Shown here: piece by piece, positions 7,610-16,262 of the stretch | Position numbering within the stretch: the stretch's first letter is position 1 | How the letters are laid out: every line of letters begins with the position of its first letter | Assembly (NCBI GenBank): GCA_963702075.1 | Contig: OY969703.1 | Span: 496,001 to 560,000 of the forward strand | Direction: 5' to 3' | DNA length: 64,000 nt | Origin: VAYN01 sp963702075 | Lineage (GTDB): Bacteria; Actinomycetota; Thermoleophilia; Solirubrobacterales; 70-9 | Made by a program: the position numbers and the translations under genes | Notes under the pieces: model-generated | The model's input: only the letters and a program-made list of their open reading frames with translations | Told to the model about the DNA's origin: nothing | Database searches by the model: none

Positions 7610-9049
7610 CTAGCTCGAGGCGGCGGCGATCGTCTCCAAGGCGAATTTGCCGTCCGCCTCATCTGGGTCGCCCAGCGGGTAGTGGCCGCTGAAGCAGGCG
7701 TCGCAGTGTTCGCCGGGGTCGCCTTCGATCGCCTCGTAGACGCCCGCCATCGAGAGGTAGGCGAGGGAGTCGGCTTCGAGCTCGTCGGCGATCTCGTCGA
7801 TCGAGCGGTTGTGGGCGATCATCTCCTCGCGGGTCGACATGTCGACGCCGTAGTGGCAGGGGTTGCGGATCGGCGGGGCGGAGATGCGGAGGTGCACCTC
7901 GGCGGCGCCGGCGTCGCGCAGCATGCCGACGATCTGCCGGGTGGTGTTGCCGCGGACGATCGAGTCGTCGACGACGACGAGGCGCTGGCCGGCGACGATC
8001 TCCGGCAGCGGGTTGAACTTCAGCCGCAGGCCGTGTTTGCGCAGCTCCTGCCCGGGCTGAATGAAGGTCCGGGCCACGTAGCGGTTCTTGATCAAACCGT
8101 CGTCGCGAGGGATGCCCGAGGCGCGCGCGAACCCGGCAGCCGCCGGGTTGCCCGAGTCCGGAACCGAGATCACCAGGTCGGCCTCGACTGGCGCCTCGCG
8201 CCAGAGGATCTCGCCCATCCGCCCGCGCGACTGCTGCAGGACCTTGCCCTCGAGGCGGCTGTCGGGGCGGGAGAAGTAGATGTGCTCGAAGACGCAGCTG
8301 GCGCGGCGCTCGGCCTTCACGACCTGCCGCGTCTCCAGCCCGCGCTCGGTCAGCGAGACCATCTCGCCGGGATGCACCTCGCGCATCAGTTCGGCGCCGA
8401 TGATGTCGAAGGCGCAGCTCTCGGAGGCGACGACGAAGCGGTCCTCGAGGCGGCCGAGGCTGAGCGGCCGGATCCCGTGCGGGTCGCGGAAAGCGACGAC
8501 CGCCCGCTTGGTCATCACCACGGTCGAGTAGGCGCCCTGTAGACGCGGCATCACGTCGGTGACGGCGTCCTCGATCATCTTTCCCTCGTGCGACGAGAGC
8601 AGGGCGGCGATGACCTCCGAGTCGGAAGTGCCGCGGAACCGCAGGCCGCGCTCCTTCAGCTCGCCCCAGAGCTCGACCGCGTTGGTGAGGTTGCCGTTGT
8701 GGGCGAGGGCGACCTCGCGGCCGTCGTCGCGCCAGATCGGCTGGGCGTTCTCCCAGGAGCCGCCGCCGGTGGTCGAGTAGCGGACGTGGCCGATCGCCAT
8801 GTCCCCCTGCAGCGCCTTCAGCTTCTCCTCGTCGAAGACCTGGGAGACGAGGCCGGCCTCCCGCATCGTCGTCAGCATCCCGCCCTCGCAGGTGGCGATC
8901 CCCGCCGACTCCTGGCCGCGGTGCTGCAGCGCGTAGAGGCTGAAGTAGGCCAGCCGCGAGACGTCGTGTCCGGGTGCGTATACGCCGAAGACGCCGCATT
9001 CCTCGCGCGGCCCTTCAGAATCGAAGCCGAACCCCTGCTTGGGAGTCAA
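7610..9049 (-). CDS. purF: Amidophosphoribosyltransferase PurF, Fe-S type
   Basis: PurF catalyses the first committed purine step, from PRPP and glutamine to phosphoribosylamine. The catalytic cysteine is in REECGVFG, which becomes the N-terminus after a short propeptide is removed. The PRPP loop is VVVDDSIVRGNTT. Four cysteines lie where the Bacillus-type enzyme binds its [4Fe-4S] cluster: ASCVFEH, NPCHYG and the CDAC pair near the C-terminus. The frame is open far upstream, but I choose the TTG at 9049 because GAGGAAAA precedes it and the propeptide then has a normal length (479 residues in all). It converges with the secreted-protein gene, 11 bp away. Confidence 0.93.
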   Translation of the reverse strand: MTPKQGFGFDSEGPREECGVFGVYAPGHDVSRLAYFSLYALQHRGQESAGIATCEGGMLTTMREAGLVSQVFDEEKLKALQGDMAIGHVRYSTTGGGSWENAQPIWRDDGREVALAHNGNLTNAVELWGELKERGLRFRGTSDSEVIAALLSSHEGKMIEDAVTDVMPRLQGAYSTVVMTKRAVVAFRDPHGIRPLSLGRLEDRFVVASESCAFDIIGAELMREVHPGEMVSLTERGLETRQVVKAERRASCVFEHIYFSRPDSRLEGKVLQQSRGRMGEILWREAPVEADLVISVPDSGNPAAAGFARASGIPRDDGLIKNRYVARTFIQPGQELRKHGLRLKFNPLPEIVAGQRLVVVDDSIVRGNTTRQIVGMLRDAGAAEVHLRISAPPIRNPCHYGVDMSTREEMIAHNRSIDEIADELEADSLAYLSMAGVYEAIEGDPGEHCDACFSGHYPLGDPDEADGKFALETIAAASS

Positions 9050-9117
9050 AAGCGCGTTTTCCTCGCCGAATTGAAGACGGACGCGCAGGCAGACAGACTG
9101 CCTACCGCAGGAGGGTA

Positions 9118-9189
9118 GCAGCGCCTGGCGGCGCCAGACGCTGCGCGGTGCGGCATCCTCAGTCGGCCAAATAGCGCTGCTATTCGGCC
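9118..9189 (-). promoter_or_regulatory. Two stem-loops in the leader between the cupin gene and purF
   Basis: On the transcribed minus strand, 9189-9165 forms an 11-bp stem with one mismatch (arms GGCCGAATAGC and GCTATTTGGCC). Next, 9144-9118 forms a 12-bp stem (one U-G) with a 3-nt loop, ending 68 bases before the purF start. No clear U-tract follows either. They could be a cupin terminator or a purF attenuator. Confidence 0.4.
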
Positions 9190-9234
9190 TCCCTGCGTCC
9201 TTGCCCCGCTTGGTCTTGCACCACCAGGAACGTT

Positions 9235-9750
9235 CTAGGCGAGCTGAAGCGCGCTCTCCACGGGCTCGCCGATCCGCAGGCCGAACCGCTCCAGCAGCTC
9301 GGGGATGCTCTCGGGTTTCACCTCGAGGCCGTAGCGCTCGCTGAGCTTGGCGAGGTCGTCGGGGTCGAGCTGCATCGCCGCGACCAGGTCCGAGAGCTCC
9401 TTGAAGTAGTGCTCGAAGCCGGCCGGGGCGATGATCTCGAGGATCCGGCAGGGCTCGTCGCCGGCGTTCCAGAAGGTGTGCCACTCGTTGCGGGGCTTGA
9501 AGACGAGCTCGCCGGGTCCCGCCTCGACCACCTCGTCGCCCAGCAGGCCGCCCATCCGGCCCTCGAGCACGAAGCTGTACTCGTCCTCGCGGGTGTGCCG
9601 GTGCAGCGGCGCCGCCAGCGCCCGCGGCGACATCGGGTGTTCGACGAGGGAGAAGTCGCCGCCCGCGTCCTCGCCGTCGATCATGAAGCGCACCCCGATG
9701 CTGCCGAGGAAGCCCGCCTTGCCGTCGCCGGGGCCAATCACCGTTGCCAT
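9235..9750 (-). CDS. Cupin-domain protein
   Basis: This 171-residue single-domain cupin has motif 1 around PLHRHTREDEYSFVLEGR (metal-binding His, His, Glu) and motif 2 around FKPRNEWHTFWN (His). Such small cupins may be dioxygenases, isomerases or ligand-binding proteins; the substrate is unknown. The ATG at 9750 is chosen because GAAAGGA lies just upstream; a longer frame to 9810 has no such site. The gene is divergent from a TetR regulator across 83 bp containing a palindrome, so it is a likely target of that regulator. Confidence 0.8.
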   Translation of the reverse strand: MATVIGPGDGKAGFLGSIGVRFMIDGEDAGGDFSLVEHPMSPRALAAPLHRHTREDEYSFVLEGRMGGLLGDEVVEAGPGELVFKPRNEWHTFWNAGDEPCRILEIIAPAGFEHYFKELSDLVAAMQLDPDDLAKLSERYGLEVKPESIPELLERFGLRIGEPVESALQLA

Positions 9751-9793
9751 CAATCCATTCCTTTCATAAGACAGAAGTGTTGCGCGAAATATA

Positions 9794-9815
9794 GACAGGC
9801 TCCGAGCCATCTGTC
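9794..9815. promoter_or_regulatory. Candidate TetR operator between the cupin and tetR genes
   Basis: A perfect GGCTC-C-GAGCC palindrome (9798-9808) is flanked by GACA and TGTC outer arms with a 2-nt offset. It lies 19 bases before the TetR start, in the only intergenic space between the divergent genes. The size fits a TetR-family operator. This is an inference from position and symmetry only. Confidence 0.45.
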
Positions 9816-9833
9816 AAGATTGGCGCTACAGCA

Positions 9834-10430
9834 ATGTCCGATAAAAGACGCCCCTACAAGATGAAGCGCCGCGCCGAACTGGAGGCGCAGACCCGGCAGC
9901 GGATCACCGAAAGCGCGGTCGCGCTGCACGGCAGCCTCGGCCCCGCCCGGACCTCGATGAAAGCCGTGGCCGAGCACGCGGGGGTGCCGCGCTCGACCGT
10001 CTACCGCCACTTCGCCGACGAGGAGGCTCTGTTCGGCGCCTGCTCAGCCCACTGGGCCGCAGAAAACCCGCCGCCGGACGTCACCCGGTGGCAGCAGATC
10101 GACGATCCGGACGCGCGGCTCGAAGCGGCCCTCGATCAGCTCTACGCCTACTACCGCCGCGCCGGCGGCATGCTCGACAAGCTGCTGCGCGACGAGGAGA
10201 CGGTGCCGATGGTCGCCGAGCTCTTTGCCCCCTACCACCAGCTGATGGAGATGATCACCGAGATCCTGATGCGGGGGAGGGGCCTCCGAGGCAAAACCCG
10301 CAGCCGCACCCGCGCCGCAATCGCCCACGCGATCTCCTTCCGCACCTACCGGCAGCTGACCGCGGAAGCCGAGCTGGGAGACGGTGACGCGGCGGAGCTG
10401 ATGCGCCGCCTGGTCGGCGCCGCCGTCTGA
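9834..10430 (+). CDS. TetR-family transcriptional regulator
   Basis: This 198-residue protein has an N-terminal TetR helix-turn-helix (about residues 20-65): MKAVAEHAGVPRSTVYRHFADEEALF is the recognition region, matching the family's usual STxYxHF pattern. The C-terminal all-helical part would bind an unknown small ligand. The ATG at 9834 is the natural start. It is divergent from the cupin gene and converges end-to-end with the LuxR-type regulator, whose stop begins at the next base. Autoregulation and control of the cupin gene through the palindrome at 9794-9815 are likely. Confidence 0.88.
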   Translation: MSDKRRPYKMKRRAELEAQTRQRITESAVALHGSLGPARTSMKAVAEHAGVPRSTVYRHFADEEALFGACSAHWAAENPPPDVTRWQQIDDPDARLEAALDQLYAYYRRAGGMLDKLLRDEETVPMVAELFAPYHQLMEMITEILMRGRGLRGKTRSRTRAAIAHAISFRTYRQLTAEAELGDGDAAELMRRLVGAAV

Positions 10431-13241
10431 CTAGGGCTCGGTCTTTTCGAGAGCGGCAGGAAGGTCTCTTCGCGACCGGATGTCGAGCTTGCCGTAGGTG
10501 GCGCTGAGGTGAGCCTCGACCGTCTTCACGGTGACGAAGAGGGACTGGGCGATCTGCCGGTTGCTCATCCCGGAGGCGGCAAGCTCCGCCACCCGACGCT
10601 CACTCGGGGTCAAGGATTCGACTCCGATCGGCGTGTAGCGGCGAACGGTCGCCCCCGTGGCCTGCAGCTCGGCGTTGGCGCGTTTGGCGATCCTCGCGGC
10701 GCCGCAGCGGCGAGCGAGATCGAACGCTTCCCGCAGCGGTGCGCGGGCGTCGGCACGCCGGCCCTGCCGGCGCAGGGCCGCGCCGAGCTCGACCAGGGCG
10801 TGGGCGCGCTCCAGGCGCCTGGGCGAGTCCTCGACCAGCGCCACCGCCCTTTCCAGCACCTCGATCGCCTCCCCGCCCTCACGGGTAGCCGCGACGCCCC
10901 GCAGAACGTGGGAGATGCTCGAGGGGGCGCCCCAGCGCTCGGCCCAGATCAACATCTCCTCGGTCAGCTCGCGAGCCTGCTCGCGCCTTCCGAGGGCTAC
11001 CAGCGCGACCGCCGCGAACGGGCTCGCCGAGGCAACCGGCCCCGGCCCGAAGCCCGTCTCCTCGGCTTGAGCCGAAACCGCTTCGAAGTCCTCCATGCTC
11101 CGCTCGAAATCCCCCAGCTCGAAGCGCAGGTGCCCCCGGGTCATCGCCAGCAGCCCGAACAGGGGATTGGCCGGAATCGGACCCTCGGCCATGCCGACCG
11201 CCTGCAGCTCGGCTTCGGCTGCCTCCAGCTCGTCCCGTTCGATCAGCACCTCCACCAGCGCGCCCGTGTACATGAAGACCAGCGGCACGATCCCCGCCAT
11301 CCGCGCCAGGTCAATGCTCTGGCGCATGTCCGCCTCCGCGGTGACGAGGTCCCCGTAGCCCCAGGCGACGAATCCCTTGAGAAAGCGCGCTCGCACCAGC
11401 TCGGGGGTGGCGCCGCGTTCATCGGCAATCGCCAGGGCCCGTTCGGCCCCATGCTGCGCGGCGCCCATCTCGTCGGCGGCCACCAAGGTCATCACGGCGA
11501 TCGCGGCGGCGGCAAGCTCAGGCTCCTCGGCAAAGATGCTGCCGTCGTTGCCGAGCGCCCGCTTGGCGGCATCGGCGAGCTGCTGGGCGCTCCCGCTCAC
11601 GGCGGTTGCGCGAACTTCCATCGCGGCCGCCAGCCTGCCCGTGGGGCTATCGGGGTCGATCTCGCCGCCGAGGTCTCCGATGTCCACCTCCGGCACCGTG
11701 GGCACCATCGCTGCCAGGGTGCTCAGCTGTGCCTGCAGTTGGTAGGCGCGCTCGACGTCGTTTTCCGCCGCCGCCACCTCGACCGCTTCCACGAGCATCG
11801 AGGCGGCCTCTTCGAAGCGACCTGAGAGCGCCATCAGCATCGTCAGCTGGATCGCCCAGCGGCTGCGCAACGACGGCTCGCGTGCCCACTCCGCGAGCAC
11901 CTCATCTTCGACCGCCGCGAAAGCCGCCTGGTCGGCGGCGCGGAAGCTGGCGGTGAGCAGCGGGTCCAGTACCGCGGTTCGCAGATCCGGCGGCGGCGGC
12001 TCGCGGACGGCCCGGCTCAGGTAGGCGATCGCCGAACGAGGCGCGCCGCTCCCCAGCGCCTGCTGTCCCGCTTCGAGCAGTGCCTCAACCGTCGCTCGCT
12101 CTCCCCTCTCCTCCGTGGCGAGCAGGTGAGTGGCGATCCGCTCGGACCCGGCCTTCCGCTCGCGCAGGAGCGCCGCCGCCCGGGCGTGGGCCCGGGAACG
12201 CTCGCCGACCGACATGTCGGCGTAGATCGCGTTGCGCGCCAGCGGGTGGATGAAGCGCAACGAGGAACCGGCGTCGAAGATCGCCTGCGTGCGCAGTTCG
12301 TCGACGGCCCGCTGCGTGCCCTCGGGGTCGGTTCCGTTCATCGCCGTCAGCAGGCGGTGGTCGCACCCGTCGCCGAGGATCGCGAGCGACCGCGCGACCG
12401 TTGACGCCTCAGGCGGCAGCCGGGCGATCCGCGTCAGAACCATCCGCGCGACCCGCTCCGGAGCCTGTTCCCGAACCTGCTGCGCCTGCTCGGCGGCGGG
12501 GTTTATCTGCCGCTCCAGCAGGGTGCGGGCCAGCTCGCGGAGCAGAAACGGGTTGCCGCCGCTGACCTCTTGACAGGCAGCGGCGAAGGCCGGATCGGGT
12601 TCGTGACCGAGCTCCTGCGCGAGCAGCTCCGTCGTCCCCTTTGCGCTCAAGGGAGTCAAGGGCATGTGCCTGAGAGAGCTGTCCATCAACACCATCCCCA
12701 GTCCGGGCGGGGGCTCGGGCTCTTCCTTTCGGACCGTGATCGCCACCAGCACCGGCAGCTCCTCGAGCCGTGGCAGCAGGAAGCCGAGGTAGTTGAGAGA
12801 CCCTGCGTCTGCCCAGTGGGCGTCGTCGATCGCCAGCAGGAGTGGTTCGCGCTCGGCCAGCGTGGCCGTGACCCAGTAGAGGCCGTGGAGAACCGCGAAG
12901 GGATCGTGGTCCTCCGTGCCGGTAGCGAGCCCGAGTGCGCTGCGGGCCGCACCGGCGCCGTCGAGCAGGTTCTCGCGCTCCTTGGCAGGCAGATTCGCCA
13001 GGTGCTGTTCGAACAGCTGTCGCACCAGCGCGAATGGGAAATCGCGCTCGAGCTCGGTAGCTCGGCCCGAGAGGGCGTTCAGCCCCGCCCTTTCCGCCGC
13101 GGCCCGAGCTTCGCCCAGCAGGCGGGTCTTGCCCACGCCGGCGCTCGCCTCGATCGCGACCGCGCATCCCTTCCCTCGCATGGCGTCGCCGACCGCGGCA
13201 TCGAGCTCCGCCATCTCCCGCTCCCGCTCCAGCAGCACCAT
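10431..13241 (-). CDS. Large ATP-dependent LuxR-family (LAL/MalT-like) regulator
   Basis: This protein of about 936 residues has an N-terminal AAA/STAND ATPase (Walker A EASAGVGKTRLL, Walker B LLLAIDDAHWAD). A long helical, TPR-like middle follows, then a C-terminal LuxR helix-turn-helix (TPSERRVAELAASGMSNRQI, then VKTVEAHL). Such LAL regulators bind a ligand and ATP and activate nearby or distant operons; the target here is unknown. I choose the ATG at 13241 because AGAGG lies 8 bases upstream; a GTG three codons earlier is possible. Its 288-bp upstream gap includes an AT-rich stretch that probably contains the promoter. Confidence 0.9.
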   Translation of the reverse strand: MVLLEREREMAELDAAVGDAMRGKGCAVAIEASAGVGKTRLLGEARAAAERAGLNALSGRATELERDFPFALVRQLFEQHLANLPAKERENLLDGAGAARSALGLATGTEDHDPFAVLHGLYWVTATLAEREPLLLAIDDAHWADAGSLNYLGFLLPRLEELPVLVAITVRKEEPEPPPGLGMVLMDSSLRHMPLTPLSAKGTTELLAQELGHEPDPAFAAACQEVSGGNPFLLRELARTLLERQINPAAEQAQQVREQAPERVARMVLTRIARLPPEASTVARSLAILGDGCDHRLLTAMNGTDPEGTQRAVDELRTQAIFDAGSSLRFIHPLARNAIYADMSVGERSRAHARAAALLRERKAGSERIATHLLATEERGERATVEALLEAGQQALGSGAPRSAIAYLSRAVREPPPPDLRTAVLDPLLTASFRAADQAAFAAVEDEVLAEWAREPSLRSRWAIQLTMLMALSGRFEEAASMLVEAVEVAAAENDVERAYQLQAQLSTLAAMVPTVPEVDIGDLGGEIDPDSPTGRLAAAMEVRATAVSGSAQQLADAAKRALGNDGSIFAEEPELAAAAIAVMTLVAADEMGAAQHGAERALAIADERGATPELVRARFLKGFVAWGYGDLVTAEADMRQSIDLARMAGIVPLVFMYTGALVEVLIERDELEAAEAELQAVGMAEGPIPANPLFGLLAMTRGHLRFELGDFERSMEDFEAVSAQAEETGFGPGPVASASPFAAVALVALGRREQARELTEEMLIWAERWGAPSSISHVLRGVAATREGGEAIEVLERAVALVEDSPRRLERAHALVELGAALRRQGRRADARAPLREAFDLARRCGAARIAKRANAELQATGATVRRYTPIGVESLTPSERRVAELAASGMSNRQIAQSLFVTVKTVEAHLSATYGKLDIRSRRDLPAALEKTEP

Positions 13242-13529
13242 CGCCTGCACCTCTTTTCCAGAGACAAAGCCCTATTAAAAGAGAAGATTAGGGTCAATCT
13301 TAGGGGTATTCCCGGTAGCGGTACTACTGCGGTAGTTAGAAGCTAAGACCATGAGGTTGACCGTGATTCCTTCTGGCCGGCTGCTGCCCGCATCCCTTCC
13401 TGGAGGCGGCGCCAGTGCCGAATGCAGGGAGGAGGAACCAGGGCTACCTTCCTTTCCATGGCAGGCGGTGCCGCCTAACGTCACCACGAGCGAAGCGGCA
13501 CCGCTCGGCCATCGTCCCCCGCCGCCTGA
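13242..13529. other. Intergenic region between the LuxR-type and PPOX-family genes
   Basis: The left part (about 13260-13350) is clearly AT-richer and has short direct repeats of CGGTAG, a plausible promoter and activator region for the regulator. The right part has a weak hairpin (CGAGCG/CGCTCG, 13487-13507) that could end the PPOX-gene transcript. I see no convincing gene; the short frames here lack family-like sequence. Confidence 0.5.
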
Positions 13530-14006
13530 TCAGGTCTGGCTTGGCTGACCCTCGGTCTTGAAGGCAGGCAGGCCGTCGATGCTCTCGGAGTTCTTCTCGG
13601 CGACGTAGGCCTCGATCTCCTCGGCGCCGCCGACGCGGATCTTCTTCTCCGCCCAGGCCTCCATGTGGGGGCGTTCGCCCTCGTAGGTCATCAGCGGCAA
13701 GCCGTAGCCGTAGGAGTCGGAGACGCGGGTGACATCAACCGTGATGATTGCCCGCTGTGCTGCCTCGACGTCGTGCGGAGCCTCGAAGTCGGCCTGCTCG
13801 AGCAGCTCCTCGAACCGCTCGTCGTCAGCCGGCACCACCTCGCCCCGCCCGTGCAACCGCAGGATCCGCGGCGGTCCGTCGAAGGCGCAGAGCATCACCG
13901 CGATCCGCCCGTTCTCCCGCACGTGCGCAACGGTCTCCGCACCGCTGCCGACCATGTCGAGGTAGGCGACCGCGTGGTCGTCGATGCCGTCGTAGATCTT
14001 GCCCAC
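13530..14006 (-). CDS. PPOX (pyridoxamine 5'-phosphate oxidase-like) family protein with an apparent internal deletion
   Basis: This 158-residue protein is clearly of the flavin-dependent PPOX-like group: VAYLDMVGSGAETVAHVREN, FDGPPRILRLHGRGEV and the C-terminal WAEKKIRVGG. Family members are usually about 40 residues longer. They start MGKxYxxID and then have a segment with FFVATAPL and HVNLSPKG before the VAYLD block. Here MGKIYDGID joins directly to DHAVAYLD, so that segment is missing while the frame is kept. The missing part normally contributes the first strands of the flavin-binding barrel. The gene may be a recent in-frame deletion allele, non-functional, or an assembly error. GTG is the start. 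Confidence 0.75.
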   Translation of the reverse strand: MGKIYDGIDDHAVAYLDMVGSGAETVAHVRENGRIAVMLCAFDGPPRILRLHGRGEVVPADDERFEELLEQADFEAPHDVEAAQRAIITVDVTRVSDSYGYGLPLMTYEGERPHMEAWAEKKIRVGGAEEIEAYVAEKNSESIDGLPAFKTEGQPSQT

Positions 14007-14034
14007 GCCTCGAAAGTACCAGCGCCCGCGGGAC

Positions 14035-14071
14035 CTGTTCCTTTTGCCTGCTATGCCGGCAAAAGGAACAG
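14035..14071. repeat. Dispersed palindromic repeat, copy 1
   Basis: The 14-bp arms CTGTTCCTTTTGCC (14035-14048) and GGCAAAAGGAACAG (14058-14071) are perfectly complementary around a 9-nt loop. A near-identical element occurs at 25805-25845. It lies 11 bases beyond the purL stop, between purL and the PPOX gene, where it could act as a terminator or processing hairpin. Confidence 0.8.
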
Positions 14072-14081
14072 CTAACGAAGC

Positions 14082-16262
14082 CTAGGCTTCGACGCGTTCG
14101 TCGAGGGAGCGCCAGGCGCGCTCGGCTTCGGCGAGGGTGATCGAGAGGCTGCGGTCGCCGGCGCCGATTGAAATCTCCTCGCCGCCGACTGTGCCGATGA
14201 GGACGGCTCCGAGGTCTTCGAGGATCGTGCGGTCGCCGCTGACGAGGAAGCCGCCGGTGCCCTCGCCGAAGAGGGCTTCCTCGGGCTGGGCGCCGCGCTC
14301 GCGAAGGTGCTGGACGTTGGTCTCGCAACCGACACCGCCGGCGATCGAACACTCGGCAATGGCGACGGCCAAGCCGCCGTCGGAAACGTCGTGGGCGGAG
14401 GCGAGCTTGCCGGCGCGGACGGCCTCGCGGACGATCGTGCAGGCGGCGGCAACGTTCTCGATGTCCGGTTGGGGGAGCCCCATCTTCAGCTTGCCGCGCT
14501 GCTTGGCCAGCTCCGAGCCGGCGAAGTTGGGCTCGAAGGGGCCGATCAGGCCGATCGCGTCGCCCTCGGCGACGAAGGCGCCGCCGGCCACCTGCGCCGG
14601 GTCGGGCAGCTCGCCGACCATTGCCACCACCGGCGTCGGGTAGATCGGACCTTCGGGTCCCTCGTTGTAGAGGGAGACGTTGCCGCCGACGACAGGGACG
14701 CCGAGGGCGTTGCAGGCGTCTGCCAAGCCGCTGACCGCGCGATCCAGCTGCCAGGCGCCGGTCGGCTTCTCCGGGTTGCCGAAGTTGAGGCAGTTGGTCA
14801 GGCCGAGCGGCTCGGCGCCGACGCAGGCGAGGTTCTGGGCGCACTCGAGCACCGCCTCGATCGTCCCCGCGTAGGGGTCGCAGGCGACGCGGCGGCCGTT
14901 GCCGTCGATCGAGACCGCGATTGCGTTGTCGGCCTCCGGCAGCTGCAGCACCGCGGCGTCGGCCTGCTCGGGCCTGCGCACCGTGCGCGACCCGACGATC
15001 GAGTCGTATTGCTCGAAGGCCCAGCGCTTGGAGGCGATGCTCGGCGCCCCCAGCAGCTCCAGCAGCTCCTCCTCCGGCGACGCGCCCTCGGCCAGCGTCG
15101 CGCGGTTGCCGTAGATCCAGCCTTCCGGCTCGGACGGGTCGAGGTCGTACAGCGGGCAGCCGTCGACCAGCGCCTCGACCGGCATCTCGCCGACGACCTC
15201 CTCGCCGCGCAGGATCCGGATCGCGCCGCCCTCGGTGACGCTGCCGATCACAGCCGAGCCGGTCTGCCACTTCTCGCAGATCGCCCGCACCTCATCGACC
15301 CGCGCCGGCTCGACCACCGCCAGCATCCGCTCCTGGCTCTCGGAGACCATGATCTCGAAGGGCTCCATGTCGGCCTCGCGCAGCGGCACCGCGGCGACGT
15401 CGATGTCGATCCCGACCCCGCCGGCGCTCGCCATCTCGCCTGCCGAGGAGGTCAGCCCCGCCGCGCCGAGGTCTTGCAGCGAGACCAGCAGCCCCTTCGC
15501 CAGCAGCTCCAGACAGCACTCGAGCAGCTTCGACTCCTCGAAGGGGTCGCCGATCTGCACCGTCGGCCGCTTCGCCTCGTCGCCCTCGCCGAGCTCGGCC
15601 GAGGCCAGCACCGAGGCGCCGCCGATCCCGTCGCGCCCGGTCGAAGCGCCCATCAGGACGATCGCGTTGCCCGGCCCCGCGGCCGCCGCGCGCACCATGT
15701 CCTTGGTCTTGGCGAAGCCGATGCACATCGCGTTGACCAGGCAGTTGTGCTCGTAGGGCTCCTCGAAGTAGATCTCGCCGCCGACCGTCGCCACCCCGAT
15801 CGAGTTGCCGTAGTGGCCGATCCCACGGACGGCGCCGTCGAGCAGGTGGCGGGAGCGGGGCGAGTCGAGCTCGCCGAAGCGCAGGCTGTCGAGGAGCGCG
15901 ATCGGCCGCGCCCCGATCGCGAAGACGTCGCGCATGATCCCGCCGACCCCGGTGGCCGCCCCCTCGAACGGTTCCACCGCGCTCGGGTGGTTATGGCTCT
16001 CGACCTTGAAGGCGACCGCGTAGCCGGATCCGACGTCGACCGCCCCGGCGTTCTCGCCCGGCCCCATCAACACCCGCTCGCCCTCGGTCGGCAGCCGCCG
16101 CAGCAGCTTGCGCGAGTGCTTGTAAGCGCAGTGCTCGGACCAGAGCAGGCTGAACATCGCCAGCTCGACGTCGTTCGGCTCGCGTCCCAGCTTCTCGACG
16201 ATCAGCTCGTACTCGGCGTCGGTCAGTCCCAGCTCGCGGTATTTCGGCGTGCCCACGGTCAC
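14082..16262 (-). CDS. purL: Phosphoribosylformylglycinamidine synthase subunit PurL
   Basis: This 726-residue protein is the small-type PurL that works with PurQ and PurS to convert FGAR to FGAM using ATP and glutamine-derived ammonia. The family blocks WSEHCAYKHS, KVESHNHPSAVEPF and GVGGIMRDVFAIGARP (nucleotide and substrate loops) are intact, as is the second half with HDVSDGGLAVAIAE. The GTG at 16262 overlaps the purQ stop (GTGA), and its N-terminus MTVGTPKYRELGLTDAEYE matches the family; the open frame further upstream lies inside purQ. It is the last gene of purC-purS-purQ-purL. A palindromic repeat follows 11 bases after the stop. Confidence 0.95.
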   Translation of the reverse strand: MTVGTPKYRELGLTDAEYELIVEKLGREPNDVELAMFSLLWSEHCAYKHSRKLLRRLPTEGERVLMGPGENAGAVDVGSGYAVAFKVESHNHPSAVEPFEGAATGVGGIMRDVFAIGARPIALLDSLRFGELDSPRSRHLLDGAVRGIGHYGNSIGVATVGGEIYFEEPYEHNCLVNAMCIGFAKTKDMVRAAAAGPGNAIVLMGASTGRDGIGGASVLASAELGEGDEAKRPTVQIGDPFEESKLLECCLELLAKGLLVSLQDLGAAGLTSSAGEMASAGGVGIDIDVAAVPLREADMEPFEIMVSESQERMLAVVEPARVDEVRAICEKWQTGSAVIGSVTEGGAIRILRGEEVVGEMPVEALVDGCPLYDLDPSEPEGWIYGNRATLAEGASPEEELLELLGAPSIASKRWAFEQYDSIVGSRTVRRPEQADAAVLQLPEADNAIAVSIDGNGRRVACDPYAGTIEAVLECAQNLACVGAEPLGLTNCLNFGNPEKPTGAWQLDRAVSGLADACNALGVPVVGGNVSLYNEGPEGPIYPTPVVAMVGELPDPAQVAGGAFVAEGDAIGLIGPFEPNFAGSELAKQRGKLKMGLPQPDIENVAAACTIVREAVRAGKLASAHDVSDGGLAVAIAECSIAGGVGCETNVQHLRERGAQPEEALFGEGTGGFLVSGDRTILEDLGAVLIGTVGGEEISIGAGDRSLSITLAEAERAWRSLDERVEA

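Noticed and set aside
9050..9484. Longer N-terminus for purF
   Set aside because: The frame is open but runs through hairpins and into the cupin gene. The TTG at 9049 with its ribosome-binding site gives a normal propeptide.
13351..13548. 65-codon frame in the gap upstream of the LuxR-type gene
   Set aside because: No ribosome-binding site, no recognisable composition, and overlap with the end of the PPOX-family gene.
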